Assembly: GCF_000147675.1 (NCBI RefSeq)
Contig: NZ_ADGQ01000073.1
Span: 1-47,777 of the forward strand
Origin: Peptostreptococcus stomatis DSM 17678
GTDB taxonomy: Bacteria; Bacillota; Clostridia; Peptostreptococcales; Peptostreptococcaceae
Length of the DNA stretch: 47,777 nucleotides
Reading direction: 5' to 3'
The position numbers and the translations under genes were made by a program. Shown piece after piece: positions 10,794-19,560 of the stretch. A model generated the notes under the pieces. That model had not been told where the DNA came from and made no database searches. It saw nothing but the letters and a program-made list of their open reading frames with translations. Each line of letters begins with the position of its first letter. Within the stretch, counting starts at the first letter, position 1.

Positions 10794-12125
10794 CTAGAAT
10801 TCTTTATCTCCTCTATAGTTGAATAAATTCGCATTATATCCTCTACTTGCACAGTCAGACTTCGCCCTTAAAAAGTTAGAATATAAGCGTCCTCCCATTC
10901 TACCTTGATTCATTCTAAAGTGGTAACTAAAACTATTTGCCACATCTACAGGCAAATTATCTTTTGTTTCTATCAAAACCTTACCTTTGCTTGTACTCCA
11001 GATATTAAACATTTTCGCCCAATTATCTGTAACACCAGAATTGCATGTATCCAAATATACAAATCGCCACTTTTTGCTACTAGTAAGATCGTCATAGTAA
11101 ATATCTGAGAATGGTTCATCTCCATTTTGTGAACTACTTGTTAATCTCCAAGCATACCCACTTCCGTGACCAGAGAAACTGAATGCATTTATTCCACTGC
11201 TATTCATTGTTGACAACATATCATATTTGGTAAAATTACCATCTGATGTTACTCCAACCGCCCAAGAATCATAACCCTTCATTTTCATTAAAGCTGCAAT
11301 ATTGACGGCTCTTTCATATCTATACCTTCCTTTTTCTCTGTCATAGAAAGATCTTCCTGAACCATCAAAATCACTTATAAAAATAATCTTTCCATCTAGG
11401 GCATTAACATATACAATTCCATTTGAAAATATTATTTTGTATACTAACAAATAATCGTCTTCTATTTTTTTTACGTCTGTATATAATATGCCTTTAGAAT
11501 CGAGTTCACCCATTTTTAATACCTGTAGTGTGACTTTTTGGAAGTTTCCTCTGATACCAATCATATCCTTAGCAGATTCTATTGCTTTATTTTCGTTTAT
11601 CTGTGGTTTTACAGAATCTTTTAAAACATATTCTTGTGTCTTTACATATCTTACAATTGAGTTTCTCTTATCCAAAAGTATACTCACTCCATCATAATTG
11701 TTGATTATATTATACTTGTTTTCTTTTCTAAACTCTAACTGTTTATATTTATTCTCTATATCTTCTGTGCTATAAAGAAAATATTCTTTCTTTACTAAAT
11801 TGTCTTGTCTTAATTCTCTTATACTATCATTTTTATTTCTAAACATATACTTTTCTTTGCTATTAAAATCATTGTCACCAAGTTCTTTTTCTTGATTTAA
11901 TGAATCATAATATACTAATTCACCATTTGAATCCACCTCATATAAAATGGAATCTTTATCAATATTGACAGAATTTTTTAAGTTTACATTACTTACGTCT
12001 GAATAAGAAAACTTCGCATTGTACTTGTCGAATAATTCAGATAATTCATTCGCAAAACAACTACCTTCAATCGCAGTCAACATTGCAATCGATAAAACTA
12101 AACTAGCCAATAATTTTTTCTTCAT
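10794..12125 (-). CDS. Secreted PepSY-like / caspase-fold (clan CD-like) putative cysteine peptidase
   Basis: 443 residues with an N-terminal signal peptide (KKKLLASLVLSIAMLTAIEGSCFA). Residues about 170-252 look like a PepSY/FTP propeptide-type domain (NENKAIESAKDMIGI ... DDYLLVYKIIF ... VYVNALDGKIIF). The C-terminal part has two hydrophobic strands ending in the classic clan CD dyad: AFSFSGHGSG with His320, and WRFVYLDTCNSG with Cys361. The His-Gly after one beta strand and Cys after the next is the arrangement of caspases, gingipains and clostripain. Peptidase activity is inferred; I cannot assign a named family. The ATG at 12123-12125 is chosen over an in-frame GTG nine bases upstream because AAGGAG sits eight bases before it. 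Its operon partner downstream is the CWB2 protein. Confidence 0.7.
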   Translation of the reverse strand: MKKKLLASLVLSIAMLTAIEGSCFANELSELFDKYNAKFSYSDVSNVNLKNSVNIDKDSILYEVDSNGELVYYDSLNQEKELGDNDFNSKEKYMFRNKNDSIRELRQDNLVKKEYFLYSTEDIENKYKQLEFRKENKYNIINNYDGVSILLDKRNSIVRYVKTQEYVLKDSVKPQINENKAIESAKDMIGIRGNFQKVTLQVLKMGELDSKGILYTDVKKIEDDYLLVYKIIFSNGIVYVNALDGKIIFISDFDGSGRSFYDREKGRYRYERAVNIAALMKMKGYDSWAVGVTSDGNFTKYDMLSTMNSSGINAFSFSGHGSGYAWRLTSSSQNGDEPFSDIYYDDLTSSKKWRFVYLDTCNSGVTDNWAKMFNIWSTSKGKVLIETKDNLPVDVANSFSYHFRMNQGRMGGRLYSNFLRAKSDCASRGYNANLFNYRGDKEF

Positions 12126-12172
12126 GTAAATCACTCCTTTTTAAAATATATGTGTTTCAATGAAAATATATG

Positions 12173-12238
12173 ATATAACAAGCACTGGTATATCTACTTG
12201 TTATATTAAATTATAACACAATATCATTTTATATTCAA
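12173..12238 (-). promoter_or_regulatory. Promoter and operator-like inverted repeat of the caspase-like/CWB2 operon
   Basis: On the minus strand, TTGAAT (12233-12238), 17 bases, TATAAT (12210-12215): a near-consensus promoter. Immediately downstream is a perfect 10-bp inverted repeat, ATATAACAAG (12173-12182) and CTTGTTATAT (12197-12206), covering the expected transcription start. This fits a repressor site or a 5'-end stem-loop. Confidence 0.65.
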
Positions 12239-12546
12239 TAATAATTATTATTTTTTTATTTCAGTAGGTTCATCTTCGTATTGACTATCAATACTCATAT
12301 ACCTTAATAATTATCATGATATTTTTTTAAATCTATCCTTTGTTATTAAAATCAGGTACAATCGTAATACTAGTCCTAATATAAAAATTTAAATTTACCA
12401 TCGAAGGATTTACACTTTTATATACTTTTTCTTATACTCACCATTTCACGAAAAAATAGGCACAAAAATAATCTTTTGATTCACATTCCCTGCCTAAATG
12501 GGGGATTTGGGTCAACCTCCTTACTCTGTATCAATCTTTTAAATCT
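12239..12546. other. Gene-free AT-rich spacer
   Basis: No coding region with a ribosome-binding site was found on either strand. The only structure seen is the terminator-like hairpin listed at 12451-12496. Confidence 0.5.
12451..12496 (-). terminator. Possible terminator of the AEC transporter gene
   Basis: On the minus strand TAGGCA and TGCCTA enclose a smaller AATC/GATT hairpin and are followed by six T residues. The stem is short, so the call is moderate. Confidence 0.4.
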
Positions 12547-13473
12547 CTATAATAAGCCTGCAAAAAATGGAACTGTCAAAACACTTAATATAGTCGTAAC
12601 AAAGACGCATTTAGATGCAAAACCTATACTGGTATTATACCTTTCAGCCATTATGCTAGTAAAGGCAGGAGATGGTAGGGCTGCCGTATAAAACAATATG
12701 GCCATCGGCAGGCTAGCACTGATATTTAGATGGAGCAACCTAAATGCCACTACCATCAGGGCTGGAAATATTATCATCCTAACCAGGGTAAGCCTGTATA
12801 CCTCCTTGTCCGTAAACATATGCTTGACCTCATACCTTGATAGGGACATACCAACCACCATCATTGATAGGGGTACTGTCAGGTTAGATACATATGTTAA
12901 TAGGGTTACTATCGGCTTTGGAACTGCCAGCTGAGTGACAAATATTATAAGCCCTATTACAACTGCTATATTCTGTTTTGTAAATATGATAGACCTCAGC
13001 TTAATCTTGTCTCCACCCCCATAATTCATAGTTACAATCTTTAGACCAAGAGAGAATATCAAGACATTCTGGGCCACATTACCCATGGCCATTATGAATA
13101 GGCCCTCACTACCATATAGGGCATACATAAGCGGGTAACCCATAAAGCCGTTATTAGAGAATACCAGGGCAAAAATCCAGGACCCCCTCTTTTTTGGATC
13201 AACCTTTAGAATACCACTCAGAAAGTAGGCTATGGCTGCAACTGCCAGGTGGTAAACCATAACTACTACAAATACCTCCCCAGTATTTTTCATCAATAAG
13301 GAGCTATAGGGCCTGATTAAAGACACCACAATCGTGCAAGGGATACTGACATCTATCAAGAGGTTAGTCAGGTCCTTTATAGATGAATAGGCTATTATCT
13401 TCTTCCTGCCCAGTATAAAACCTAAAAATAATAACATAAACAAAATCAACACATTTACAAAAACTACCTCCAC
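12547..13473 (-). CDS. AEC family transporter (auxin efflux carrier-like)
   Basis: 308 residues, almost entirely membrane-embedded, with about ten hydrophobic segments. Family hallmarks include LIDVSIPCTIVVSLI near residue 40, FSNNGFMGYPLMYALYG near 110, SNLTVPLSMMVVGMSL near 200, and the C-terminal ALPSPAFTSIMAERYNT with the conserved late proline. AEC proteins export or import organic anions such as malate; in bacteria the substrate is usually unknown. It starts with GTG at 13471-13473, seven bases after GGAGGG. It is a single-gene unit with a consensus promoter. Confidence 0.88.
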   Translation of the reverse strand: MEVVFVNVLILFMLLFLGFILGRKKIIAYSSIKDLTNLLIDVSIPCTIVVSLIRPYSSLLMKNTGEVFVVVMVYHLAVAAIAYFLSGILKVDPKKRGSWIFALVFSNNGFMGYPLMYALYGSEGLFIMAMGNVAQNVLIFSLGLKIVTMNYGGGDKIKLRSIIFTKQNIAVVIGLIIFVTQLAVPKPIVTLLTYVSNLTVPLSMMVVGMSLSRYEVKHMFTDKEVYRLTLVRMIIFPALMVVAFRLLHLNISASLPMAILFYTAALPSPAFTSIMAERYNTSIGFASKCVFVTTILSVLTVPFFAGLL

Positions 13474-13550
13474 CTATAAACCCTCCTTCTTTAAGGAAAT
13501 AAACTAATCAACCATATTCTTATTTGAATATTAGCTTCCTATTACCTCCT

Positions 13551-13579
13551 ATTATATTTTAGGTAGAGACTTAATTCAA
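13551..13579 (-). promoter_or_regulatory. Promoter of the AEC transporter gene
   Basis: Minus strand TTGAAT (13574-13579), 17-base spacer, TATAAT (13551-13556), about 80 bases before the GTG start. Confidence 0.65.
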
Positions 13580-13617
13580 CCATTTATAGTATTTCGTACA
13601 AATTATTTTAGGTATGC

Positions 13618-13674
13618 AAAAAAGTAGGGAGATAAGCATTTCTTAGCCTAAGATAAAATGCTAGCTCCCTACTT
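13618..13674 (-). terminator. Terminator of the ABC exporter operon
   Basis: AAGTAGGGA (13622-13630) pairs with TCCCTACTT (13666-13674), and an inner AGCATTT/AAATGCT pair extends the stem. On the minus strand it ends in six T residues. Confidence 0.8.
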
Positions 13675-13719
13675 ATAAATCAGGTTATATATCTTATTTT
13701 ATATTTGCATGTTAAGGCC

Positions 13720-15417
13720 TTATCCCTCTAGGACCCTAGAATCCTTAACCTTAATAATCCTATCGCATACTCCCATAGTTGACTCCCTGTGAGATACCAT
13801 AACTATAGTCTTGCCCTGGCTACCTTCAACTAGGGACTTTAGTATTATAGCCTCATTGTAGGAATCCAGGTTAGACGTTGGTTCATCCAATAATAGAAGC
13901 TGGCTGTCTGTCAGGAAGCACCTGGCCAGTCCAATCCTCTGCCTCTCTCCACCAGAGAAATTGTCTCCCAGGTCGGATACCCTGGTGTCCAAACCATGTT
14001 CAAGCTTTCTAATATCTTCATCTATGGATGCCTTTCTCAGGGCTTCATATATCTCTTCATCACTGGCATCTGCCTTGGCTATTCTTAGGTTGTCCCTTAT
14101 GCTACCAGCAAAAAGGATAGTTGTCTGGGTCATATAGTCTATGTTTGAATAAAGTGACTGGGTATTTACATCCTTGATGTTGATGCCATTTATGGATATA
14201 GACCCCTCTTGTGGGTCCCAGAACCTCATCAATAGCTTTAGAAGTGTAGACTTACCGCTACCACTCCTACCCATGATACCTAGGGTCTCACCCTTTTTAA
14301 TCTTGAAATTGATATCAGTCAATATATTCCTGTCCTCATAGGCAAAAGTCAAGTCTTTAAAGTCTACATCATCAAAGACTACATCCTTGCCATCTACAAC
14401 TTCTTTGACAATAGGCTCTTCTTCCAATAAATTCAAGATTCTATCCCCACAAGCAAAGGTCTGAGTCAAAGTCCCACCCAAATTAGCAAGGGCTATATAT
14501 GGGGCAAATGTACTTATCTGAGTCAGAACAGCTATAAAGGCCTGGGCATGAGTAATTGTACCCGACATTACCAGCCTAGCACACAATAGGAGCTGTAGGA
14601 CAGAGAATATAATTATAATCGTGTCTGTATTAGCCTGTAGGGCTGCTATCTGACCCTTTAGTTCATTCTGCCTGTCTAGTATCTGCCTAGTACTCTCATC
14701 TATCTCCTTTAGGGCATGGTCACCCTTATCATACTGAATTATCTCCCTGATACCCCTTAACTGGTCCAGGAACTTACCATTTAGGTTACCTATATTACGC
14801 CTAATTTTTACACTGACTTCCTTACCCCTCTCAGAAGCTATAATTGGAACTATTACCCCAACTACTATCTGGGCAAGTAGGGCTAATAGGGCTACTAGTA
14901 TATGTATCTTTGCAAAAAATGCAAACAATACTATAGTTACCAATGAAGCTATCATAACTGGTGAAATAGTATGGGCATAGAATATTTCCAAGAGCTCTAT
15001 ATCCCCCATTATAATTGATATTAGCTGGCCTTGGTTTTCTCCCTCCAATTTAGCAGGAGCCAACTTTCTCATTGCAGAGAAGACCTTGTGTCTGATTTCT
15101 GCCAGTATCCTAAAGGCTATATAGTGGTTACAGAACTGCTCTATATAGTGAAGTACCCCCCTCAATACTGCGCACACTATCAGGGCAACTACATACCATG
15201 AGAACTGGTAGCCACCAATAGGCAGGTTGACAAAGCCCCTGCTTACATTTTCTGGTAGGACACTTAATACAGCATAACCTCCAAGTATACCTATACCGAA
15301 AGATAGTAAAAATCCTAGGACACCCAATAAGATAGCCAGGGTCATCTGTAACTTTAGTGGGGCTATCAATCCAATTAACTGAGATATTATCTTTGGTGAA
15401 CTTCTTCTCTTAGTCAT
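13720..15417 (-). CDS. ABC transporter ATP-binding/permease subunit, CydC-like
   Basis: 565 residues: an N-terminal six-helix exporter domain (about 1-310) fused to an ABC ATPase. Walker A GRSGSGKST is near residue 385, the signature FSGGERQRIGLARCFL near 489, Walker B LLLLDEPTSNLD near 509, and the switch histidine in MVSHRES. The architecture and the pairing with another half-exporter match the CydDC-like heterodimeric exporters (COG4987/COG4988) common in Firmicutes; the cargo is unknown. The ATG at 15415-15417 is preferred because AAAGGGG lies upstream; it overlaps the stop of the partner gene by eight bases (ATGACTAA), which implies translational coupling and fixed stoichiometry. An in-frame GTG lies nine bases earlier. 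Confidence 0.88.
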   Translation of the reverse strand: MTKRRSSPKIISQLIGLIAPLKLQMTLAILLGVLGFLLSFGIGILGGYAVLSVLPENVSRGFVNLPIGGYQFSWYVVALIVCAVLRGVLHYIEQFCNHYIAFRILAEIRHKVFSAMRKLAPAKLEGENQGQLISIIMGDIELLEIFYAHTISPVMIASLVTIVLFAFFAKIHILVALLALLAQIVVGVIVPIIASERGKEVSVKIRRNIGNLNGKFLDQLRGIREIIQYDKGDHALKEIDESTRQILDRQNELKGQIAALQANTDTIIIIFSVLQLLLCARLVMSGTITHAQAFIAVLTQISTFAPYIALANLGGTLTQTFACGDRILNLLEEEPIVKEVVDGKDVVFDDVDFKDLTFAYEDRNILTDINFKIKKGETLGIMGRSGSGKSTLLKLLMRFWDPQEGSISINGINIKDVNTQSLYSNIDYMTQTTILFAGSIRDNLRIAKADASDEEIYEALRKASIDEDIRKLEHGLDTRVSDLGDNFSGGERQRIGLARCFLTDSQLLLLDEPTSNLDSYNEAIILKSLVEGSQGKTIVMVSHRESTMGVCDRIIKVKDSRVLEG

Positions 15418-17173
15418 TGATACCACCCCTTTCCTGGTCTATAGCTAGGCTTTTTGTCCTATATGACTCCAATTCTTGTTGCTGGCTAAATAGGCTTTCA
15501 TACTGACCCTTTGCTGCCATAAGCTCTTGGTGCTGGCCTTGTTCAACAAGCTGGCCCTTCTTCATCACATAGATCTTGTCGGCCTTTACTATTGATGCCA
15601 ACCTATGCGATATGTATATTACTGTCTTTTTCTTTGATATTTCCTCTATCACCTTTATTATTACCTGTTCAGACTCTATATCTATATTAGATGTAGCCTC
15701 GTCAAATATATAAACCTCTGCATCATGTAGCAGGGCCCTGGCTAGACTCAAACGCTGGGCCTGGCCACCAGACAGGTTCTTACCCTGGGCCAAGATTGGT
15801 GTGTCTAAGCCCTCCATCTTAGAGAACAAGTCCCATAGGTTTACTATCTTTAAAACATCTACATAGTCTTGGTCACCCGCCTGGCTATTGCCAAGGTATA
15901 GGTTAGACCTAACAGTCCCCTGGAAAATATGACCATCGTGGGTTACCCTTACAACATTCTTACTGATTTCCCCCTTGGCAAGGTCCCTAGACTCATAGCT
16001 ACCATAGTAGATTGCCTGGTCTGGGTGCCTGTACTCTCCTGCTAGTAGGCAGGCTAGGGTAGACTTACCACAACCAGATGGCCCTACCAAGGCAGTCATA
16101 CTGCCTGGCTCAAAAGACATGTTGATATCCTTTAGGGCATGAGTCCCATCAGGATAGTAGTAATTCATAGCCTTTACATTTATAGGTGCATTCTTTTCAA
16201 AAGTATGGCTTCCATTTTCTATATTAGTATCCTCATTCAAGAAGTCCAACATCTTTTCACTAGCCGTAACCCCTGTCATAGCCACGTGGAATAGGGATGT
16301 CAAGGTTCTCATTGGAACAAAGAAGTCTGCTATCAATAAAAGTACCAATATTATCTGGTATATATTTATATTAAGGGCTACAAACTCATTCAAGGCAACT
16401 ATAATACCTGCCACAGCTCCACCATAGGCTATCCAGTCAATTATCATGATAGAGTTTAGCTGCATGGATAGGACCTTCATAGTTTCCTTCCTGAAGCCCT
16501 CAGACATTTCATCAAGTTCCTTGCCCCTAGCCTCATCAGCCTTAAATACCTTAAGGGTAGTTAGACCCTGCAAGCTGTCCAGGAACAAGTTTCCTACGTC
16601 TGCATACTTAGACCAATACTTCTTCTGAACATTCTTTACTATCTTCAATATCAATAATAGGAACAAAGGAATAATTGGTGCTAAGACTAACAAAACAATT
16701 GCTATCTTGAAGTTTATTGGGACTATAACTAAAAATAAGACAAAGGTAGATATAAAGCTATAGTAAAACTGAGTTAAATATGACCCAAAGTAGTTTTCTA
16801 GCTGTTCTACCCCCTCTACACCAAGATGGACTATCTCCTGGGTAGTCATCTTTTCCTGGTAAAGAGATCCCAGGCTTAGTACCTTGCTGTAAATAGCCTT
16901 TCTCAGATTTTGCTTTACCTCATATACAACCAGATTGTTCTTCCTGGTAACTACCCTGATACAAATCTGCCTTACCAGCAGGGACAGGGCTATTAATATA
17001 TAGGATATCTTGGGATCAAATACATAAACCCCAGTTATAAAGTGGGCCAATACTGATGCAAACATAAAAGAGAAGGTGATATTTGCCCCCAATCTTATGC
17101 AGTTTATCAGTACGGCTTCTATAATGTATCTTTTCGTGTTTCCACAAAATTGAAATAAGTCCTTTTCAACCAT
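15410..17173 (-). CDS. ABC transporter ATP-binding/permease subunit, CydD-like
   Basis: 587 residues, first gene of the exporter operon. The N-terminal exporter membrane domain spans roughly residues 15-310. The ATPase domain carries Walker A GPSGCGKST near residue 366, signature LSGGQAQRLSLARALL near 469, Walker B VYIFDEATSNID near 486, and the H-loop YISHRLAS. With the overlapping downstream gene it should form a heterodimeric exporter in the cytoplasmic membrane. No cytochrome bd genes are near, so a role in cytochrome assembly is not supported by context. The start ATG follows GGAGGTAAATTA. Its promoter faces away from the CWB2-peptidase gene. Confidence 0.88.
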   Translation of the reverse strand: MVEKDLFQFCGNTKRYIIEAVLINCIRLGANITFSFMFASVLAHFITGVYVFDPKISYILIALSLLVRQICIRVVTRKNNLVVYEVKQNLRKAIYSKVLSLGSLYQEKMTTQEIVHLGVEGVEQLENYFGSYLTQFYYSFISTFVLFLVIVPINFKIAIVLLVLAPIIPLFLLLILKIVKNVQKKYWSKYADVGNLFLDSLQGLTTLKVFKADEARGKELDEMSEGFRKETMKVLSMQLNSIMIIDWIAYGGAVAGIIVALNEFVALNINIYQIILVLLLIADFFVPMRTLTSLFHVAMTGVTASEKMLDFLNEDTNIENGSHTFEKNAPINVKAMNYYYPDGTHALKDINMSFEPGSMTALVGPSGCGKSTLACLLAGEYRHPDQAIYYGSYESRDLAKGEISKNVVRVTHDGHIFQGTVRSNLYLGNSQAGDQDYVDVLKIVNLWDLFSKMEGLDTPILAQGKNLSGGQAQRLSLARALLHDAEVYIFDEATSNIDIESEQVIIKVIEEISKKKTVIYISHRLASIVKADKIYVMKKGQLVEQGQHQELMAAKGQYESLFSQQQELESYRTKSLAIDQERGGIND

Positions 17174-17219
17174 TAATTTACCTCCGATTTTTTATACTAA
17201 AATACCAATCTACCCTTTA

Positions 17220-17248
17220 ATGATATAATAATAATTTTCAATTTACAA
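17220..17248 (-). promoter_or_regulatory. Probable promoter of the ABC exporter operon
   Basis: Minus strand TTGTAA (17243-17248), 17-base spacer, TATCAT (17220-17225), about 47 bases before the first gene. Confidence 0.4.
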
Positions 17249-17309
17249 TACTTTACAGAAAATCACAAATATAGTTAATAAACATCTAAAAATATCTAAT
17301 ATCCCAGCC

Positions 17310-17362
17310 AAAAAAACGACCCTCTTATAGGTCATGACCTAGATTATTATATGGTCTTTTTT
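17310..17362 (+). other. Palindrome and terminator-like structure in a divergent intergenic region
   Basis: A perfect 14-bp palindrome, TAGGTCATGACCTA, lies at 17328-17341. It is flanked by an A7-C-GACC block and a GGTC-T6 block that can also pair with parts of it, so two exclusive folds are possible. The T6 tract makes it terminator-like on the plus strand, although no gene precedes it. The rest of 17174-17565 holds only the two promoters and the leader hairpin listed separately. Confidence 0.45.
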
Positions 17363-17442
17363 AAAATCCTTTGTCTTTTATGAAAATAATTTAAAAACAC
17401 TTTTTCGTCTAGCTTACTACTGTAAAAAAGTTAAATTTATAG

Positions 17443-17531
17443 TACAATATAAAAGGTGCTAATTATAAGAGGCGCTAATAAAGATTAATTATTTGTTAGG
17501 TCTTGCCTAGACAAGAGACTCTAACAAATAA
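17443..17531 (+). promoter_or_regulatory. Promoter -10 and leader hairpin of the CWB2-peptidase gene
   Basis: A TACAAT -10 hexamer lies at 17443-17448; its -35 is poor. In the resulting 110-base leader, TTATTTGTTAG (17489-17499) pairs perfectly over 11 bp with CTAACAAATAA (17521-17531), with further pairing inside the loop. No T-run follows, so it is a leader stem-loop rather than a terminator. Confidence 0.45.
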
Positions 17532-17565
17532 ATATTAATAGACTAAAACCTATGGAGGAAGAAAA

Positions 17566-19347
17566 ATGAGATTGAGAAAAAAACAAGTGGCTATTTTCAT
17601 GGCCCTGGGCATGGTTCTTACTTCTGCTGGACCTGTCCTGGCAGACCAGGTGACCAGCCCCAATATAGAAACTGTATCAAGCGATACCAATAATAGCGAA
17701 ATAATTGTCAGCCCTGATGTCCTAGATCCCAAGCTAGACCCTGGTTCAAGTCTGGCCACTTTCCTGTCATCAAACCAGGTAACTATGAGGATTTCTGGTC
17801 CAGGAAGGGTAGAGACGTCTATAGAAATAAGTAAGTTTGAAAATACAAAATCAAAGACAGTAATCCTGGCAGATGCCAGAAACTACCCTGATGCCCTGGC
17901 TGCATCCAACCTTACAAATGGTCGTTATTCAGTCATCCTGGTACAAAACCAGCTGACACAGGCAATTATAAATGAAATCACCAGGCTTGAAGCCCAGGAC
18001 CTGATTATACTAGGTGGTACAAACTCTATATCAGAAGACATAGAAAAAGACCTTGCCGATATAGCAGGTGTCAAAAATGTCAGTCGTATAGCAGGGGAGA
18101 ATAGGTATGATACTTGTCAAAAGATATTTAATCATGCTAAGAAAAAGTCCCTAGTCCTTGCATCAGGAGAGATCTTTCCAGATGCCCTGGCTACATCTTC
18201 CATCCTTGACCAGGCTGGTCTCCTGTTAACCAAAAAAGACCAACTACCAAGTGAGGCCCAGGCTGCAATAAAGGATCTTAACCATGACAACTTCCTAATC
18301 GTTGGAGGGGAAAATAGCATCCAGGAAAGTCTAGCAACAAGTATATCCAACAAATACCAATATGCCAGCCACACTAGGATTAGTGGCAACAACCGTTATG
18401 AAACAAGTGCCAAGATAGGGGAGAGGCTGGTATCCTCCACAGTTATTCTTGCATCAGGAGAAAATTTTCCAGATGCCCTGGCTGCATCTACACTTGCCCA
18501 GAAGATAGATTCTCCTATACTTCTAGTATCAAAGGACAAGATAGACCAGAGTGTAATAGACTACTTCAAAAAACATAATATAAAAAAGGCCCTTGTTGTA
18601 GGTGGTCAGCTATCAATATCTGACAAGACCCTGGCCAATGCAGAAAGATTGATAAAAGGCCAAGACCCTATAGATAATGAGGGGCCCCAAAAACCCCAAC
18701 AAAAACCTGACCTGAAACCTGATGTAAAGCCTAATGAACCAAATACTACTGGAAAGGTTATAAACAAGGTCCCATATATATCCCAACTAAAACCGGTATA
18801 TGCCCCTAATGGCTGTGAAGCCACATCTCTTTTAATGGGTCTAAAAGGCAAGGGGTATACAGACCTAGACCTAAGAACCTTCCTTGATAGGATGCCAAAG
18901 ACCAAGAGCAATCCTGCCAAGGGCTATGTCGGCTCACCCTATGGAAATGAAAAAAGTAGGTTTTTAACTATAGACCCTGAGCCCCTGGCCAGATACGGAC
19001 AAAGGTATGGTAATGTAGTAAATATTCAGGGAGCACCTATAGAGGATATTATAAAGGAAATACAAGAGGGTAATACTGTAGTTATATATGTTACTCTACA
19101 TTGGGCTCCAGCCTACTATAAGACCCTACCTATTGATGGGGTTCCAACCAGGAGAATTTTCAACAACCATGTACTCCTACTAACAGGCTACGACCCGGTC
19201 AAGAAGGCCTTCTACATAGCAGACCCCTACAACCACGAATCCGATGGTGCTAGGCGTGATAAACCCTTCTTCTACTGGAAGTCACAGACCCTGGTAAACA
19301 AGTGCTATAACTACGGAAACAGAAGATTTGCGGTAGCCATTAGATAA
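17566..19347 (+). CDS. Secreted CWB2-anchored C39-like cysteine peptidase
   Basis: 593 residues. A signal peptide (residues 1-26, ending VLA) is followed by three CWB2 units, marked by MRISGPGRVETS (74-85), LILGG-type and RIAGENRYDT (174-183), IVGG and RISGNNRYET (271-280), and VVGG (344-347). Three units form the trimer-like anchor that binds wall teichoic-type polymers. A Pro/Lys-rich linker (about 372-396) leads to a C-terminal domain resembling the peptidase_C39_2/C39-like family: catalytic Cys417 in APNGCEATSLLM, His535 in NNHVLLLTGYD and Asp553 in IADPYN. It is therefore probably a wall-bound protease or autolysin-type hydrolase outside the membrane. The ATG follows GGAGGAAGAAAA. It is monocistronic and ends at a bidirectional terminator. 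Confidence 0.88.
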   Translation: MRLRKKQVAIFMALGMVLTSAGPVLADQVTSPNIETVSSDTNNSEIIVSPDVLDPKLDPGSSLATFLSSNQVTMRISGPGRVETSIEISKFENTKSKTVILADARNYPDALAASNLTNGRYSVILVQNQLTQAIINEITRLEAQDLIILGGTNSISEDIEKDLADIAGVKNVSRIAGENRYDTCQKIFNHAKKKSLVLASGEIFPDALATSSILDQAGLLLTKKDQLPSEAQAAIKDLNHDNFLIVGGENSIQESLATSISNKYQYASHTRISGNNRYETSAKIGERLVSSTVILASGENFPDALAASTLAQKIDSPILLVSKDKIDQSVIDYFKKHNIKKALVVGGQLSISDKTLANAERLIKGQDPIDNEGPQKPQQKPDLKPDVKPNEPNTTGKVINKVPYISQLKPVYAPNGCEATSLLMGLKGKGYTDLDLRTFLDRMPKTKSNPAKGYVGSPYGNEKSRFLTIDPEPLARYGQRYGNVVNIQGAPIEDIIKEIQEGNTVVIYVTLHWAPAYYKTLPIDGVPTRRIFNNHVLLLTGYDPVKKAFYIADPYNHESDGARRDKPFFYWKSQTLVNKCYNYGNRRFAVAIR

Positions 19348-19476
19348 ATCATTCTTTAACTTATGATAAGTTATTAAGACCCTGTATGTATTAATTGATT
19401 ATCTATAAGTTTAATATAAATATTGGATCAGCAAAATTATGTGCTTAATGAAATTAAAAATATAAGTATAGAGTAA

Positions 19477-19520
19477 AAAGGGAGGTCCCCATCTAAACTT
19501 TTAGATTTGGACTTCCCTTT
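19477..19520. terminator. Bidirectional terminator between convergent surface-protein genes
   Basis: AAAGGGAGGTCC (19477-19488) pairs over 12 bp (one G-U) with GGACTTCCCTTT (19509-19520). T-rich tracts follow on both strands (TTTTT on minus, GACTTTT on plus). It serves the genes ending at 19347 (+) and 19561 (-). Confidence 0.8.
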
Positions 19521-19560
19521 GACTTTTAACGCACACTTATTTTATAGGACTAGCTATCAC

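Noticed and set aside
13720-17173. Assignment of the ABC pair as cydDC
   Set aside because: The layout is CydDC-like, but no cytochrome bd genes are near and this family includes exporters of many substrates.
18670-18760. Tandem repeat in the Pro/Lys-rich linker as a CRISPR-like or minisatellite repeat
   Set aside because: The units are short, irregular and in frame within the CWB2-peptidase gene; this is an ordinary flexible linker.
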